NCBI RefSeq assembly: GCF_038446525.1
Contig: NZ_CP151792.1
Coordinates: 248,001-312,000 of the forward strand
Reading direction: 5' to 3'
Length of the DNA stretch: 64,000 nucleotides
Source: Methanolobus sp. ZRKC5
Lineage (GTDB): Archaea > Halobacteriota > Methanosarcinia > Methanosarcinales > Methanosarcinaceae
Shown: positions 27,452 to 36,870 of the stretch, in pieces
Numbering within the stretch: position 1 is the stretch's first letter
Layout: each line of letters starts with the position of its first letter
Position numbers and translations under genes: made by a program
The notes under the pieces: model-generated
Database searches by the model: none
The model's input: the letters and a program-made list of their open reading frames with translations, nothing else
What the model was told of the DNA's origin: nothing

Positions 27452-28657
27452 TTAATGGATTATGTCTATTATTGAACCACCATTAGCACCGGTGTGCATT
27501 GGTTCAACAACCGGACGGCTTACTCTGTTAACAGATGTGCCTGCGCGCCTGTGTGAACGTGGTGCTTCGGATACACGATTGGAGACCGGTACACTCTCAC
27601 TGGCAATATTACACTGAGGATGACCAAGTATCTGTGCTGACTGGACACCTGTCATGATAGCCATTACACGCACTTTACCTTCATACTCGTTGCAGATACG
27701 TGCGCCCCATATAACATTTGCACTGGGTGAAAGCTCGTATGTAAGTGATGCGGCAATCTCTTCAGCTTCTTTCAGACTTAGATCAGGTCCACCTGTGATG
27801 TGTACAAGACTGCCTGTTGCGCCTTTGTAATCAACATCAAGAAGTGGATGGTTGAGTGCTGCACGAACTACATCGTCACTCTTGTCCTGGTTCTTGCTCT
27901 CACCTACAAGCATTACAGCAACGCCACCACAGCTCATGATAGCTCTGATGTCAGCATAGTCGATGTTGATAAGAGAAGGCTGTGTAATCGTCTCAGTAAT
28001 ACCTTTTACAGTCTCAGAGATAATCTGATCCATAACTGAGAATGCCTGGTCTATTGGAAGGTTTGGAACATACTCAAGGAGTCTGTTGTTATCAAGTACA
28101 ATAACGGTGTCTGCAGCACGGCGGAAGTCTTCAAGACCTTCTTCTGCCTTGACCGCTCTTGCTCTTTCAACTCTGAAAGGACTTGATACCATACCTACGA
28201 CAATTGCGCCCTGTTCTTTTGCTATCTCAGCAACTACAGGAGCTACACCGGTACCGGTTCCTCCTCCCATACCAGCTGTAATGAAAACAAGGTCTGCATT
28301 CTTGAAGATCTCTTCAAGGGTGCCGCGTGCAAGTTCTGCTGCCTTGGCACCAATTTCCGGATAACCTCCGGCACCAAGACCACGGGTGAGCGTCTTGCCC
28401 ACAAGGATCTTCTTGTCAGCACGGATAAGATCAAGGTGTTGCTTGTCAGTGTTTATTGCCACTGTTTCCGCGCCTTCGATACCCATGTTATAAAGTCTAT
28501 TAATAGTGTTGTTACCTGCACCACCACATCCAACGATCATAATCCTGGGCTGACCAAGGATATCACTGAACTGGTCGTTAACTGCGATCGACTGGCGGTA
28601 CTCTTTCTCTTTCTCTGTGTGTTTTAATGCTTCCTGGACTATTGATTGCACATTCAT
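27452..28657 (-). CDS. ftsZ: cell division GTPase FtsZ
   Basis: A tubulin-like GTPase that forms the division ring; 401 residues. N-terminal '[18 protein letters not shown]', the tubulin signature loop '[18 protein letters not shown]', '[24 protein letters not shown]' and the T7-loop catalytic region '[11 protein letters not shown]' are all intact, so it is an active FtsZ, probably the FtsZ1 type. The C-terminal ~60 residues are a variable linker ending IIDIIH. The promoter region 28658-28800 holds a tandem 10-bp repeat (28732-28752). It ends in TAA. Confidence 0.95.
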   Translation of the reverse strand: MNVQSIVQEALKHTEKEKEYRQSIAVNDQFSDILGQPRIMIVGCGGAGNNTINRLYNMGIEGAETVAINTDKQHLDLIRADKKILVGKTLTRGLGAGGYPEIGAKAAELARGTLEEIFKNADLVFITAGMGGGTGTGVAPVVAEIAKEQGAIVVGMVSSPFRVERARAVKAEEGLEDFRRAADTVIVLDNNRLLEYVPNLPIDQAFSVMDQIISETVKGITETITQPSLINIDYADIRAIMSCGGVAVMLVGESKNQDKSDDVVRAALNHPLLDVDYKGATGSLVHITGGPDLSLKEAEEIAASLTYELSPSANVIWGARICNEYEGKVRVMAIMTGVQSAQILGHPQCNIASESVPVSNRVSEAPRSHRRAGTSVNRVSRPVVEPMHTGANGGSIIDIIH

Positions 28658-29120
28658 CCCCTCACGGATATGTTACATTTCGGTATAGTGTTATGGTTTT
28701 CAGTTGTTGCTCGAATATTACTGTAACCATGTATCAACGTTTATCAACGTTTTTGAATTCTGTAATTGCTATATTTCTCTTATTGTTTTTATACTTATCC
28801 TTTTATGCAAGTAAATAACTGATAACCAACGACAGCTTTGAAAGCCTGTCAAACGTTTCATATATCATCCTCGCATTAACCCCCTAAGAAAGGGACGGAA
28901 AGCAGACAAACGTCGAGTAGTACATTTAAGAAATGACATATATAAGTATATCCCATCGTTTTATTATATTTATGTAGTTTATATAAGTAGACAATTCAAT
29001 AATTTACCCGTATCTAACTTGAAAAAGTATATATTTTGCAAGGTATAAAGTGACAAACATATATACCTTATAAAAAGAATTAGAACCATATTCGAATAAC
29101 ACTAATGCCGGAGATTTTTT
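28658..29120. other. intergenic region between divergent ftsZ and M50 protease genes
   Basis: 463 bases without a convincing gene. Contents: the ftsZ promoter side with a perfect tandem repeat of TATCAACGTT at 28732-28752; a G/C-richer block (about 28830-28920, with ACCCCCTAAGAAAGGGA) that could be transcribed or structured but matches no RNA family I know; and a TATA-like TTATAAAAA at 29068-29076, ~50 bases before the M50 start. Confidence 0.5.
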
Positions 29121-30869
29121 TTGGACGGAACAAATATTGCATTAACACTCTTTTTTCTTTACTGGATAGCCGTAATAATACTTGACAGGAAAGGAATATT
29201 GAAAAAGTATAATATCAGCACTTACGGACCTGTCCTTATGATAAGGACAACACACGGGTTGAAACTTCTGGACAAACTTGCAGTTCCAAAGAAAGCATGG
29301 AGAGTCTATGCAGATATAGGCATCAGACTGATGTTCATTGGAATGATAGCAATGTTTCTTGTTATCATATTGTCCGACATTGCAATGATAGCTTCCATTG
29401 GAAGTAATTCAATGCCGGAGCCAAGTAAATTCAACGAGGCAAGAAACATTTTCCTCATACCCGGCGTCAACGAATTCATACCATTGACATGGGGCATAAT
29501 TGCACTTGTTGTTACTCTTATAGTACATGAGTTCTCACATGCCATACTCTGCCGCGTTGAGGACATAAGGGTCAAATCCATGGGAATCCTGCTTGCAGTC
29601 GTTCCGATCGGAGGTTTTGCTGAACCGGATGAAGAGGAACTTTTCGGCAAAAAGGAAGAAGAATACAGTGAAACAGATGACCCATACGGAGACCGAAGGC
29701 TTGGAATAGTCGTAGGCGACGATAAAGAGGAAAAAGTGGTCAGCAAAGTTGTCAAAAGTGATGAGAAAATTGCAAGCCGCAAACAAAGAGCACGTATTCT
29801 TGCAGCTGGAGTTATGGCAAACTTTGTTGTTGCACTTCTCGCATTCAGCCTCCTTTTCGGCCCGGTACTTGGATCACTTTCTCCACTCGGGGATACCATG
29901 GTCGTTGGCGTTCAGGAAGAAAGTCCTGCCTATGCAGCAGGCATTCGGGAGAACATGGTCATCACCCAGATAGATGACACTCAAATAAGCAATATCAATG
30001 ATATGTTAGAATATCTTGATGGACTTGAAACAGGAACAAAAGTTACAGTCTATGCGGCATCCGACCGGAAAATATCCAGCTATGGAGCCGAGGTCATAGA
30101 CACAGACATTGAACCGGCGGGCATACAGATACAGAGCATAGTCGATGATTCACCAGCGTCCGCTGCAGGACTTGAAGCAGGCATGAACATTCTGTATATA
30201 GATGACAGCCCAATACGCTCATACACTGATTTCAGAACCATAATGAATAACAGTGAACCAGGACAGGAAGTTATTGTGGAACTTGGGGCAGAAGATACGG
30301 ATGGGACAACAAAGCATAATGTTACCCTGGCAGAACACCCTGATGTTGAGAACAAAGGCTTTTTAGGCGTTGTTACAAGTGTGGATGGTCAGGTTAAAAC
30401 ATCCCTTGGGATTGACGTGGGAGAATTCCCCGCCACTGCTTACCTTGATCTCTTTAAGAGCATACCTCAAATGTTAACCGGAATTGCAGGATGGCTAATA
30501 CTTCTGGGACTGCCTATCATTGGTTTCGCAGGAGAGGGATTCCCGGGTTTCAGCGGAACACTGGCACAGTTCTACGAACCCATCGGATGGGCTGAACCTT
30601 TTGGAATAGGTGTATTCTGGCTTGCAAATGCTCTTCTGTGGATTGGCTGGCTGAATTTCTATGTAGGGCTTTTCAACTGCCTGCCTGCCGTACCCCTTGA
30701 TGGCGGACACGTATTCAGGGACTACATGAACGCATTCGTGTTCAGGATAACAGGCAATGAAGAAAAGGCAGAGCATGTATCTGCACTGATAGCTGCAAGC
30801 TTTGCAATGCTGATACTTTTGTCATTCCTGTTCATGATATTTGGACCATACATCGTACATGGATTCTGA
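29121..30869 (+). CDS. M50-family membrane metalloprotease (site-2 protease) with two PDZ domains
   Basis: A membrane protease (582 residues) for intramembrane proteolysis. Zinc motif HEFSH at about residues 136-140 in 'ALVVTLIVHEFSHAILCR', and the second motif 'VPLDGGHVFRD' at about 525. Between them lie a charged cytosolic-looking insert (~165-215) and two PDZ domains (~265-345 and ~345-420: 'QEESPAYAAGIRENMVITQID' and 'VDDSPASAAGLEAGMNILYID'). About six membrane segments are visible. The start is TTG at 29121, preceded by CCGGAG; no in-frame ATG lies upstream. The substrate is unknown. Confidence 0.9.
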   Translation: MDGTNIALTLFFLYWIAVIILDRKGILKKYNISTYGPVLMIRTTHGLKLLDKLAVPKKAWRVYADIGIRLMFIGMIAMFLVIILSDIAMIASIGSNSMPEPSKFNEARNIFLIPGVNEFIPLTWGIIALVVTLIVHEFSHAILCRVEDIRVKSMGILLAVVPIGGFAEPDEEELFGKKEEEYSETDDPYGDRRLGIVVGDDKEEKVVSKVVKSDEKIASRKQRARILAAGVMANFVVALLAFSLLFGPVLGSLSPLGDTMVVGVQEESPAYAAGIRENMVITQIDDTQISNINDMLEYLDGLETGTKVTVYAASDRKISSYGAEVIDTDIEPAGIQIQSIVDDSPASAAGLEAGMNILYIDDSPIRSYTDFRTIMNNSEPGQEVIVELGAEDTDGTTKHNVTLAEHPDVENKGFLGVVTSVDGQVKTSLGIDVGEFPATAYLDLFKSIPQMLTGIAGWLILLGLPIIGFAGEGFPGFSGTLAQFYEPIGWAEPFGIGVFWLANALLWIGWLNFYVGLFNCLPAVPLDGGHVFRDYMNAFVFRITGNEEKAEHVSALIAASFAMLILLSFLFMIFGPYIVHGF

Positions 30870-30921
30870 CCACATCACGTAACTCAATAAAAAGGAGTTA
30901 AGACCTGAAGGTGAGAAATAG

Positions 30922-31932
30922 GTGAAAAACGAGCATCTCTGGCACATGACCTTGTTAAAATCAGTCACTGGAGCTCTTGCCATCATACTATTCTACATGC
31001 TTCTTTTTATAAGGATAATGATCTATGAAGGTCAGACCACATACGTAAACCTTTACGATGCTTTTTACTGGGTAGTCTCCACCCTTACTACTGTAGGATA
31101 TGGAGACATTGTTGTAACCTCACACCTGGGTAAAATATTCTCAGTCTTTGTACAGTTATCAGGAATACCTCTTGTTTTCGGGATACTTTTCACCCTGATA
31201 ATTACCTGGATGGAAAAGGTGATCCATTCCAATATACCTACCAAATCTTCAAAAAAACTTAAGGACCATATAATAATATGTGGTTATAACAGGCTTATAG
31301 AAACACTTATTGAGGAATTGAATGAGAATAATGTTCCATATGTTCTTATAGAAGAAGATTCGGAGCTGGTAAAAAATCTGCTCAAAAAAAATATTCATAC
31401 CATATTTGGCTCTGTATACGAAGAAGAGACCTTAAAATATGCTAATATCAAAGATGCGCATTTCCTGATCGCGAACCGCTCAGATGAATTAAATGCAAAT
31501 ATTGTATTGACAGCCCGTAACATCAGCGATCTTAATATAATAGCCATAGTTGAAGACAGATCCAATAAAAAGTACCTTAAATATGCCGGTGCCACCAGTG
31601 TTGTTTCTCCAAAGGAAATGTTTGGAAGGTTCATTGGAAGAAAAGCAACTGATCCTTTTGTTAACAGGCTGACAGGAGCCACAGAGTTCTTTGAAGGCGT
31701 TAGCATTGTGGAATTGCCCATATACCCAAAAAGCCCCCTTGTAGGAAAAAACATGAAAAATGCAGCCATTCGGGAAAAAACCGGTGCCAATGTTGTGGGG
31801 ATGTGGAAAGGTGGAAGCTTGACCTTTATTATCAAATCGGATGAAGTAATAAAGGACAATTCTGTTCTGCTTGCAATAGGTTCAAGTGAGCAATTATCCC
31901 GTCTGAAGAAACTGACACAACACATGGAGTGA
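30922..31932 (+). CDS. potassium channel with cytosolic RCK (TrkA-N/TrkA-C) domains
   Basis: A 336-residue ligand-gated K+ channel of the MthK type. Two membrane helices flank a pore loop with the selectivity filter TTVGYGD (about residues 55-61). An RCK domain (~110-235, 'HIIICGYNRLIETLIEEL') follows; its Rossmann motif is GYNRLI rather than GxGxxG. A TrkA-C-like domain ends the protein (~250-336, 'VELPIYPKSPLVGKNMKNAAIREKTGANVVGMW'). The start is GTG at 30922. Its end overlaps the next gene, a free RCK protein, by four bases. Confidence 0.88.
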   Translation: MKNEHLWHMTLLKSVTGALAIILFYMLLFIRIMIYEGQTTYVNLYDAFYWVVSTLTTVGYGDIVVTSHLGKIFSVFVQLSGIPLVFGILFTLIITWMEKVIHSNIPTKSSKKLKDHIIICGYNRLIETLIEELNENNVPYVLIEEDSELVKNLLKKNIHTIFGSVYEEETLKYANIKDAHFLIANRSDELNANIVLTARNISDLNIIAIVEDRSNKKYLKYAGATSVVSPKEMFGRFIGRKATDPFVNRLTGATEFFEGVSIVELPIYPKSPLVGKNMKNAAIREKTGANVVGMWKGGSLTFIIKSDEVIKDNSVLLAIGSSEQLSRLKKLTQHME

Positions 31933-32636
31933 CAGGAATGGAAAATGCAACTGACAAAGGACATCTGGTAGTACTTGGATGCGGGGATGTTGGCAGGCGC
32001 GTAGTGGAAACTCTCAAATACGCCAAGATAACATTCACTGTTGTGGATTCTAATGTCCACATTTTTGAAAATGTAGACTATAACTATGTCGTGGGTAATG
32101 CAACAGAAGAAGAAATCCTTATACAGGCAGGCATTCCAAATGCAGCTACAGTTATCATATCCCTGAATGACGATACTGATGTCATGTTTGCTACACTCAT
32201 CACCCGGGGATTAAACCCAAAATCCACCATTATAGCACGGGCAAATTCCTATAAATCAATTGATAAGATCTACAAAGCTGGTGCTGATTATGTTGCAGCA
32301 CTCCCAATTGTTGCCGGTCAGATGCTTGCAAAAATGACATCTCGTTGCCTTCTTGATGTTTCATGTAAAAAAATGAATGAAGATATCATGTTATATGAAG
32401 GCATAGACATTGAGAAACACACAGTCACCAGCGATAAAGAGCTTGCAAATAAAAGTGTCGCAGACATCGACCTGAGAAATAAAATGGCATGCACCATAAT
32501 AGGAATTGAAAGAGATGGAAAAATTATCACAGACATACTGCCATCCACAATAATATTGAAAGGTGATGTTGTTGCTGTTGTTGGCGGAAAAGAAGAAATA
32601 AAGATGTTCAAGGATAAGTATGTCAAGGCCAAGTGA
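31929..32636 (+). CDS. free RCK/TrkA-type potassium-channel regulatory protein
   Basis: A 235-residue cytosolic protein with an intact Rossmann motif ('LVVLGCGDVGRRVVETL'), 'YNYVVGNATEEEILIQAGI' and 'RANSYKSIDKIYKAGADYVAALP', followed by a TrkA-C domain ('KSVADIDLRNKMACTIIGIERDGK'). The start is GTG 31929 (overlapping the channel stop) or ATG 31938. The overlap with the channel gene suggests coupled translation and a shared complex: the channel's own RCK has a degenerate nucleotide loop while this one is canonical. By inference it may be the ligand-sensing partner. Confidence 0.85.
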   Translation: MTGMENATDKGHLVVLGCGDVGRRVVETLKYAKITFTVVDSNVHIFENVDYNYVVGNATEEEILIQAGIPNAATVIISLNDDTDVMFATLITRGLNPKSTIIARANSYKSIDKIYKAGADYVAALPIVAGQMLAKMTSRCLLDVSCKKMNEDIMLYEGIDIEKHTVTSDKELANKSVADIDLRNKMACTIIGIERDGKIITDILPSTIILKGDVVAVVGGKEEIKMFKDKYVKAK

Positions 32637-32672
32637 TATACAAAAAATTACCACCTTTACGGATAGTTGCTA

Positions 32673-33425
32673 ATGGAAAACATAGTTCTTTTTCTTATAG
32701 TCTTTTGTGCATCTGCACTTTTTTCAATGATCGGACTTGGTGGAGCCATATTCTACGTGCCTTTCTTTTACTGGCTAAGTGGAGATTTTATCTCATCTGT
32801 CACCATTGCACTGCTTCTTAACACAATCACCTCAGGTTCTGCAGCCATCACATACATTAGAAAACAGATGGTTGATTTCAAAATAACAATACCTTTCATA
32901 GTTGTCACAATGATAGGAGCACTGATTGGAGCATATTTCACAATAATAATACCTGTAAATCTACTGCTTTTTATGTTTGCACTGCTTATGCTGATCGTTG
33001 GGGAAGAGATGATCTTTTCCAGAATTCAAAACGTGTACCACGGAAAACATATTAGCGGGGAAAAAAGATATGCGCTAATAGGCATCTGCGGATTGATTAT
33101 AGGAATCATATCAGGTATGCTTGGAATTGGTGGTGGCACATTTATCGTACCCTTACTACTGATATTTGGATTTACTATAAAGCGAGCTGCAGCAAGTTCC
33201 GGATTTATAGTACTTTTTACATCCCTGTCAGCATTTATGGCGCATGTATCTTCCTGGAATCCTGACCCATACATGGTGGTGTCTGTAGTGATGGCATCAT
33301 TTTTAGGAGCACAGTTAGGTTCTCACGTAATGCACGGTAAAATAAAGGCAGAAACACTTCAAAAGACGTTTGGAGTCGTGCTCCTGATAATAGCACTCAA
33401 AATTATATCAGGACTTATATTATAG
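32673..33425 (+). CDS. sulfite exporter TauE/SafE family membrane protein
   Basis: About 250 residues with seven to eight hydrophobic segments in two repeats of the TauE/SafE (DUF81) fold: 'CASALFSMIGLGGAIFYVPFFYWLSGDF' and 'GLIIGIISGMLGIGGGTFIVPLLLIFGF', each with the conserved GxGGGxxxVP-like loop. Members export sulfite, sulfoacetate or other organosulfur anions; the substrate here is unknown. I prefer ATG 32673 over TTG 32667. It ends in TAG, 42 bases before a tRNA gene. Confidence 0.85.
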   Translation: MENIVLFLIVFCASALFSMIGLGGAIFYVPFFYWLSGDFISSVTIALLLNTITSGSAAITYIRKQMVDFKITIPFIVVTMIGALIGAYFTIIIPVNLLLFMFALLMLIVGEEMIFSRIQNVYHGKHISGEKRYALIGICGLIIGIISGMLGIGGGTFIVPLLLIFGFTIKRAAASSGFIVLFTSLSAFMAHVSSWNPDPYMVVSVVMASFLGAQLGSHVMHGKIKAETLQKTFGVVLLIIALKIISGLIL

Positions 33426-33466
33426 AAACCTTTAATACAGGCTACAGCAATCAGTAGTTGCCTTAT

Positions 33467-33562
33467 GGGCTCGTAGGGTAGCCAGGATATCCTGATGGGC
33501 TTCGATGTGACCTATTGGTCCGGAGATACCCATCGACTCGTGTTCGAATCGCGGCGGGCCCG
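33467..33562 (+). tRNA. tRNA-Arg (anticodon TCG) with a 22-nt intron
   Basis: A cloverleaf can be drawn by hand: acceptor GGGCTCG/CGGGCCC, T8, D-arm with A14, G18G19 and A21, anticodon stem ATGGG (33495-33499) with CCCAT (33529-33533), loop CTTCGA with anticodon TCG at 33502-33504, T-arm TCGTG-TTCGAAT-CGCGG, discriminator G33562. A 22-base intron (33506-33527) interrupts the loop after position 37. CTTC pairs with intron GGAG to give a four-pair helix flanked by 3-base bulges GAT and ATA, the archaeal bulge-helix-bulge recognised by the splicing endonuclease. A20 fits arginine identity. CCA is not encoded. A T-run follows at 33571. Confidence 0.9.
33506..33527 (+). other. tRNA-Arg intron (bulge-helix-bulge)
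   Basis: The predicted intron sits at the canonical 37/38 position. Its core folds on itself as GACC-TATT-GGTC. Cuts are predicted inside the 3-base bulges GA^T and AT^A. Confidence 0.75.
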
Positions 33563-33694
33563 TTCTGATCTATTTTTTAGTTATACTGCGAGAGCAGATA
33601 GCTAGCTTTGTTGATACTACACTGTGAACAATGAATTGAACGGATAGTATATCATATTGGAATATTCGAACAGTGATTTTATATAAAAATAAAT

Positions 33695-33888
33695 GTAACT
33701 ATTCAGCCTGATAAAAACGCTATCAATAACAATCTTGACAAAAAGTTGAAACGTAAATTTCATTAGGATCATTTATTTTGATTGTTGCTATTGATTGCTT
33801 TTTTGATTGTTAGATTGTTAGTGAGCAGACATCTCTATTTCGATGAAATCAGTACCAATAGGCAAATCGTGCCAGGCTGAATAGTTAC
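33695..33888 (+). mobile_element. 194-bp miniature element (MITE), copy 3
   Basis: Identical by eye to copy 4 (reverse-complemented) over all 194 bases and one base different from copy 1. It has the same 15-bp termini GTAACTATTCAGCCT. The flanks AAATAAAT (33687-33694) and AAATAAAA (33889-33896) match at seven of eight positions, a slightly decayed target duplication. It lies between tRNA-Arg and the 3' end of pheT. Confidence 0.93.
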
Positions 33889-33911
33889 AAATAAAAAAGA
33901 AAATGACAGAC

Positions 33912-35534
33912 CTACTGGTCTATCAGATCGATCTCAAATCCTACAATAGGTTGTCCAAGGCCAAAGTTGACTATTACCTGTGGGAACAGTTCTCCCATGA
34001 CACCTATCTTTTTACCATTAACGATTATATCAGCCCTCCTGCCTTCCATGAAAGCAGGGTCATCTGATTCAGTAATTTCATATTCCACAAGACGTTCACG
34101 CATCAGGGCATCCACAAGTTCCCTTATTTCCGTAAAATTTGCCTGAGGACTAATGGAAACAGCTGCAAGATGCAGACCATTATTACCATTGATCACAACA
34201 TCACCAGCTTCAAAAATACGTTGTGGCAGTTCTCTGTGCTGGTTCATGGAAAGAATTTCGAGCAGGTTTGGCAATATGGTCGTTCTGACCATGGTCTGGT
34301 CCTCACTTATTGGATGTAGGACGTATGTGACATCATCCGTCTTTTCCCTGCACATCCATTCGAAGTGAACCTTCTCGCTTGTAAGAGTGAACGGCATTAC
34401 CTGTAAATAGCCAAGCCCGGTCATTATTTCACGCATATCAGAACTTATGTCAGATATGCTGTGAGATTTGCCCACTGTGGCATTCATTGGAAATACTGCA
34501 GGTATCTTCTCAAAACCATATCCTACTGCGATATCTTCAATGATGTCAGAATTATCCAGAATATCAGCACGGTAACGGGGAATCATGACCTCAATACAAT
34601 CATTTTCAAGTTCCTTTGCACCAAATCCCATTCTGTTAAGCTGTTTTATTATCTCAGCAACAGGAAGTTCCATACCAATGAGCCCATCTATCTCGGACCT
34701 GCTTAGTACCTTTTTAGCAGGACTAAGGTCCAGCGGAATGGATTCTGTGCCATCGGCATTTACCACTTTCACGTACTCGATCTGGCCACCACGCTCTGCA
34801 AGTGCAGTTGTCACAATATTGAGTGCAGTATAAACCTCGTTGCTCAAACCGGTAACATCGACCAGAAGATCTGTGGTCTGTTCAGTGACCATTGTGAGAG
34901 TACCATTAATGATCGGCGGGAAAGAAAGAACATTATCATTGGCATCAAGTATCAGAGGATACTTATCAAAATCATCAAGTATATGTGCAAAACGTGTGCC
35001 TTTTGGATGCTTCTCAAGTATTTCCTTCATTGACATTGGTTCTGTGAAGTCAAGAGGAACAAAGCTGAACTCAGGGTCTGCTGCAACATAGCGGAAAGGA
35101 GCCTGAACTTTTGAAAGGTCATGTACACCTATAGACACCTTTTTACGGTCACGTCCAAGTCCCCAGTGAAGGGACTCCTGAAGGTCCATAAGAGTCTTTA
35201 TGGCACTGGAACTGAAATTAACACCCCTGACAATAGCACAGCCAAATATAGGGCGGACAGAATCAATGTCCTTGTCTTTTGTGATCTCAACAGTGTATGG
35301 CTTTACCTCATATTCACAAAAACCGGTTTCAATGTCCAGAAAACCGCGCATTGCACGTGCAACACCTTCAACACTATAAAGGTCCGGACGGTCAGGGAAG
35401 AACTCAATATCTATAGATTCTTCTTCTATGCGCTCGATATCTGCACCTATCATAGGCACGCGCTTAATTATAGTATCCTTATCTGTTCCTGTCAATTCTT
35501 CAAGGTCATTATATGGTAAGGTTATGATCGGCAT
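33912..35534 (-). CDS. pheT: phenylalanyl-tRNA synthetase beta subunit
   Basis: A 540-residue archaeal/eukaryal-type beta subunit. It starts [16 protein letters not shown] and shows '[24 protein letters not shown]', the B3/B4 (editing) region ('[34 protein letters not shown]'), '[24 protein letters not shown]', and the B5 DNA-binding-like domain with '[30 protein letters not shown]'. It works as an (alpha-beta)2 enzyme; pheS is not in the window. It ends in TAG, 23 bases from miniature element copy 3. Confidence 0.95.
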   Translation of the reverse strand: MPIITLPYNDLEELTGTDKDTIIKRVPMIGADIERIEEESIDIEFFPDRPDLYSVEGVARAMRGFLDIETGFCEYEVKPYTVEITKDKDIDSVRPIFGCAIVRGVNFSSSAIKTLMDLQESLHWGLGRDRKKVSIGVHDLSKVQAPFRYVAADPEFSFVPLDFTEPMSMKEILEKHPKGTRFAHILDDFDKYPLILDANDNVLSFPPIINGTLTMVTEQTTDLLVDVTGLSNEVYTALNIVTTALAERGGQIEYVKVVNADGTESIPLDLSPAKKVLSRSEIDGLIGMELPVAEIIKQLNRMGFGAKELENDCIEVMIPRYRADILDNSDIIEDIAVGYGFEKIPAVFPMNATVGKSHSISDISSDMREIMTGLGYLQVMPFTLTSEKVHFEWMCREKTDDVTYVLHPISEDQTMVRTTILPNLLEILSMNQHRELPQRIFEAGDVVINGNNGLHLAAVSISPQANFTEIRELVDALMRERLVEYEITESDDPAFMEGRRADIIVNGKKIGVMGELFPQVIVNFGLGQPIVGFEIDLIDQ

Positions 35535-35662
35535 CGGGTTTTCCTCTTTCCTTCCCTGGTTACTTCTAGCTATAATCTAGCAGAACATATCCAGCTTTAC
35601 ATTTAATGGTTTTGTTTAAATGCAGATTACAGCAGTAACGACGCCGAAATCAAAAATATTCC

Positions 35663-36586
35663 TCAGGCCATGATATTGAACATAGAAATTGACCGTCCTG
35701 CAAAGATAAGCACTGCCCACATAATGGGTTCACACGCTGCAAAGACATAGGATGAATAATTTTTCTTTGATTCCATTACTCTATCAATATAAGTGACAGC
35801 ATAGTAGAACATGGGCATGATGGCCAGTGTAAAGAACGGAAGCAAGCCCAGAATTACGCATACAAGGACAAAAACGATCGATACGAAATTGATCAAACGC
35901 AAAATGGAAGTATAGGCCCTTTCCCCAAACAAAGCAGGAATCGTCAAAAGACCATCTGCAATATCACCCTCCACATCCCTTACATCAAAGAGGATCTGTA
36001 TGTTCATCATCCTTATGAAAACAAAAAGTGCAAGCATCAATGCGCCATATGTTATGGGCAGAGAATAATAGACAAACAAAAAAAGTGCCATGAAAGACCA
36101 GACCAGAGAAACAAAAATATTCTTGAAAGCAGGTATCTTTTTTGTCAGTTTCTTGAAGTAACTGCCATAAAGAAGACCGAATATCAGAATGTTCAGACCA
36201 ATAAGAATTGTAACTGCATTTGTAAATGTGAAAAGAACCAGAAACAGAATAACAGATACTATGGTAACTATGAATTTGCTTTTGTTCTTGCATTGAAGAT
36301 ACCGGGCTCGATCCTCATTTGTTAATTCATCTGAAGATGCACCTGCTGAATAGTCATATAAATAGATTGCATAGAACAATAGATAAGAAACAAACAAAAT
36401 ATCCCAGCTTATAGGAATCATAAAAATCGTGGCACATGCCATTATTACAGAAACAGAACCTGTGGCAAACAGATGGCCACCAAATACTATTTCTTTCCAT
36501 AGCATACCTGCAAGCTTTGCAATGTTAGTATTAGTATTGTTAGTACCTCTAAATCGGGAACCAATGCCATGTACATTAAAACTCAT
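35663..36586 (-). CDS. UbiA-family prenyltransferase
   Basis: An integral membrane prenyltransferase-like protein (307 residues, about eight hydrophobic segments). Second Asp-rich motif 'DVRDVEGDIADG' is clear; the first is the less canonical 'YLYDYSAGASSDE', lacking the usual leading Asn. Possible roles in Methanosarcinales are methanophenazine, archaeal lipid or heme-type prenylation; the sequence does not decide. It is transcribed away from the pilus ATPase gene. Confidence 0.78.
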   Translation of the reverse strand: MSFNVHGIGSRFRGTNNTNTNIAKLAGMLWKEIVFGGHLFATGSVSVIMACATIFMIPISWDILFVSYLLFYAIYLYDYSAGASSDELTNEDRARYLQCKNKSKFIVTIVSVILFLVLFTFTNAVTILIGLNILIFGLLYGSYFKKLTKKIPAFKNIFVSLVWSFMALFLFVYYSLPITYGALMLALFVFIRMMNIQILFDVRDVEGDIADGLLTIPALFGERAYTSILRLINFVSIVFVLVCVILGLLPFFTLAIMPMFYYAVTYIDRVMESKKNYSSYVFAACEPIMWAVLIFAGRSISMFNIMA

Positions 36587-36870
36587 GAAATCTAATAGAT
36601 TTGTACATGCATGTTAAAACAATGAATATAATTATGCTTTTATAATAATATCTATGGACATTAAGCTTATATCAATGTACATATATACGTAGTTTAATAT
36701 AAAATAACAAAGGAAACACAAAGTACCAGATCGGAGTTATAAGTAAAAACATGCGCCTGGTCAATACCCTTAACAACCATTATTAGTATAATATAAATTC
36801 AATATTTATCTAAATGATAAATCCCTTATTATTTCATAATAATCTAATTCATGCATCAAATGGTGAAAAA
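36587..36870. other. divergent promoter region, UbiA / pilus-type ATPase
   Basis: 284 very AT-rich bases with several TATA-like stretches (for example near 36655-36705 and 36783-36800). No RNA or gene signal beyond that was seen. The ATPase start chosen at 36871 is preceded by GGTGA. Confidence 0.4.

Noticed and set aside
28830-28925. Possible structured RNA between ftsZ and the M50 gene
   Set aside because: I could not fit it to fluoride, C/D-box or other archaeal RNA patterns, and it shows no convincing stem set.
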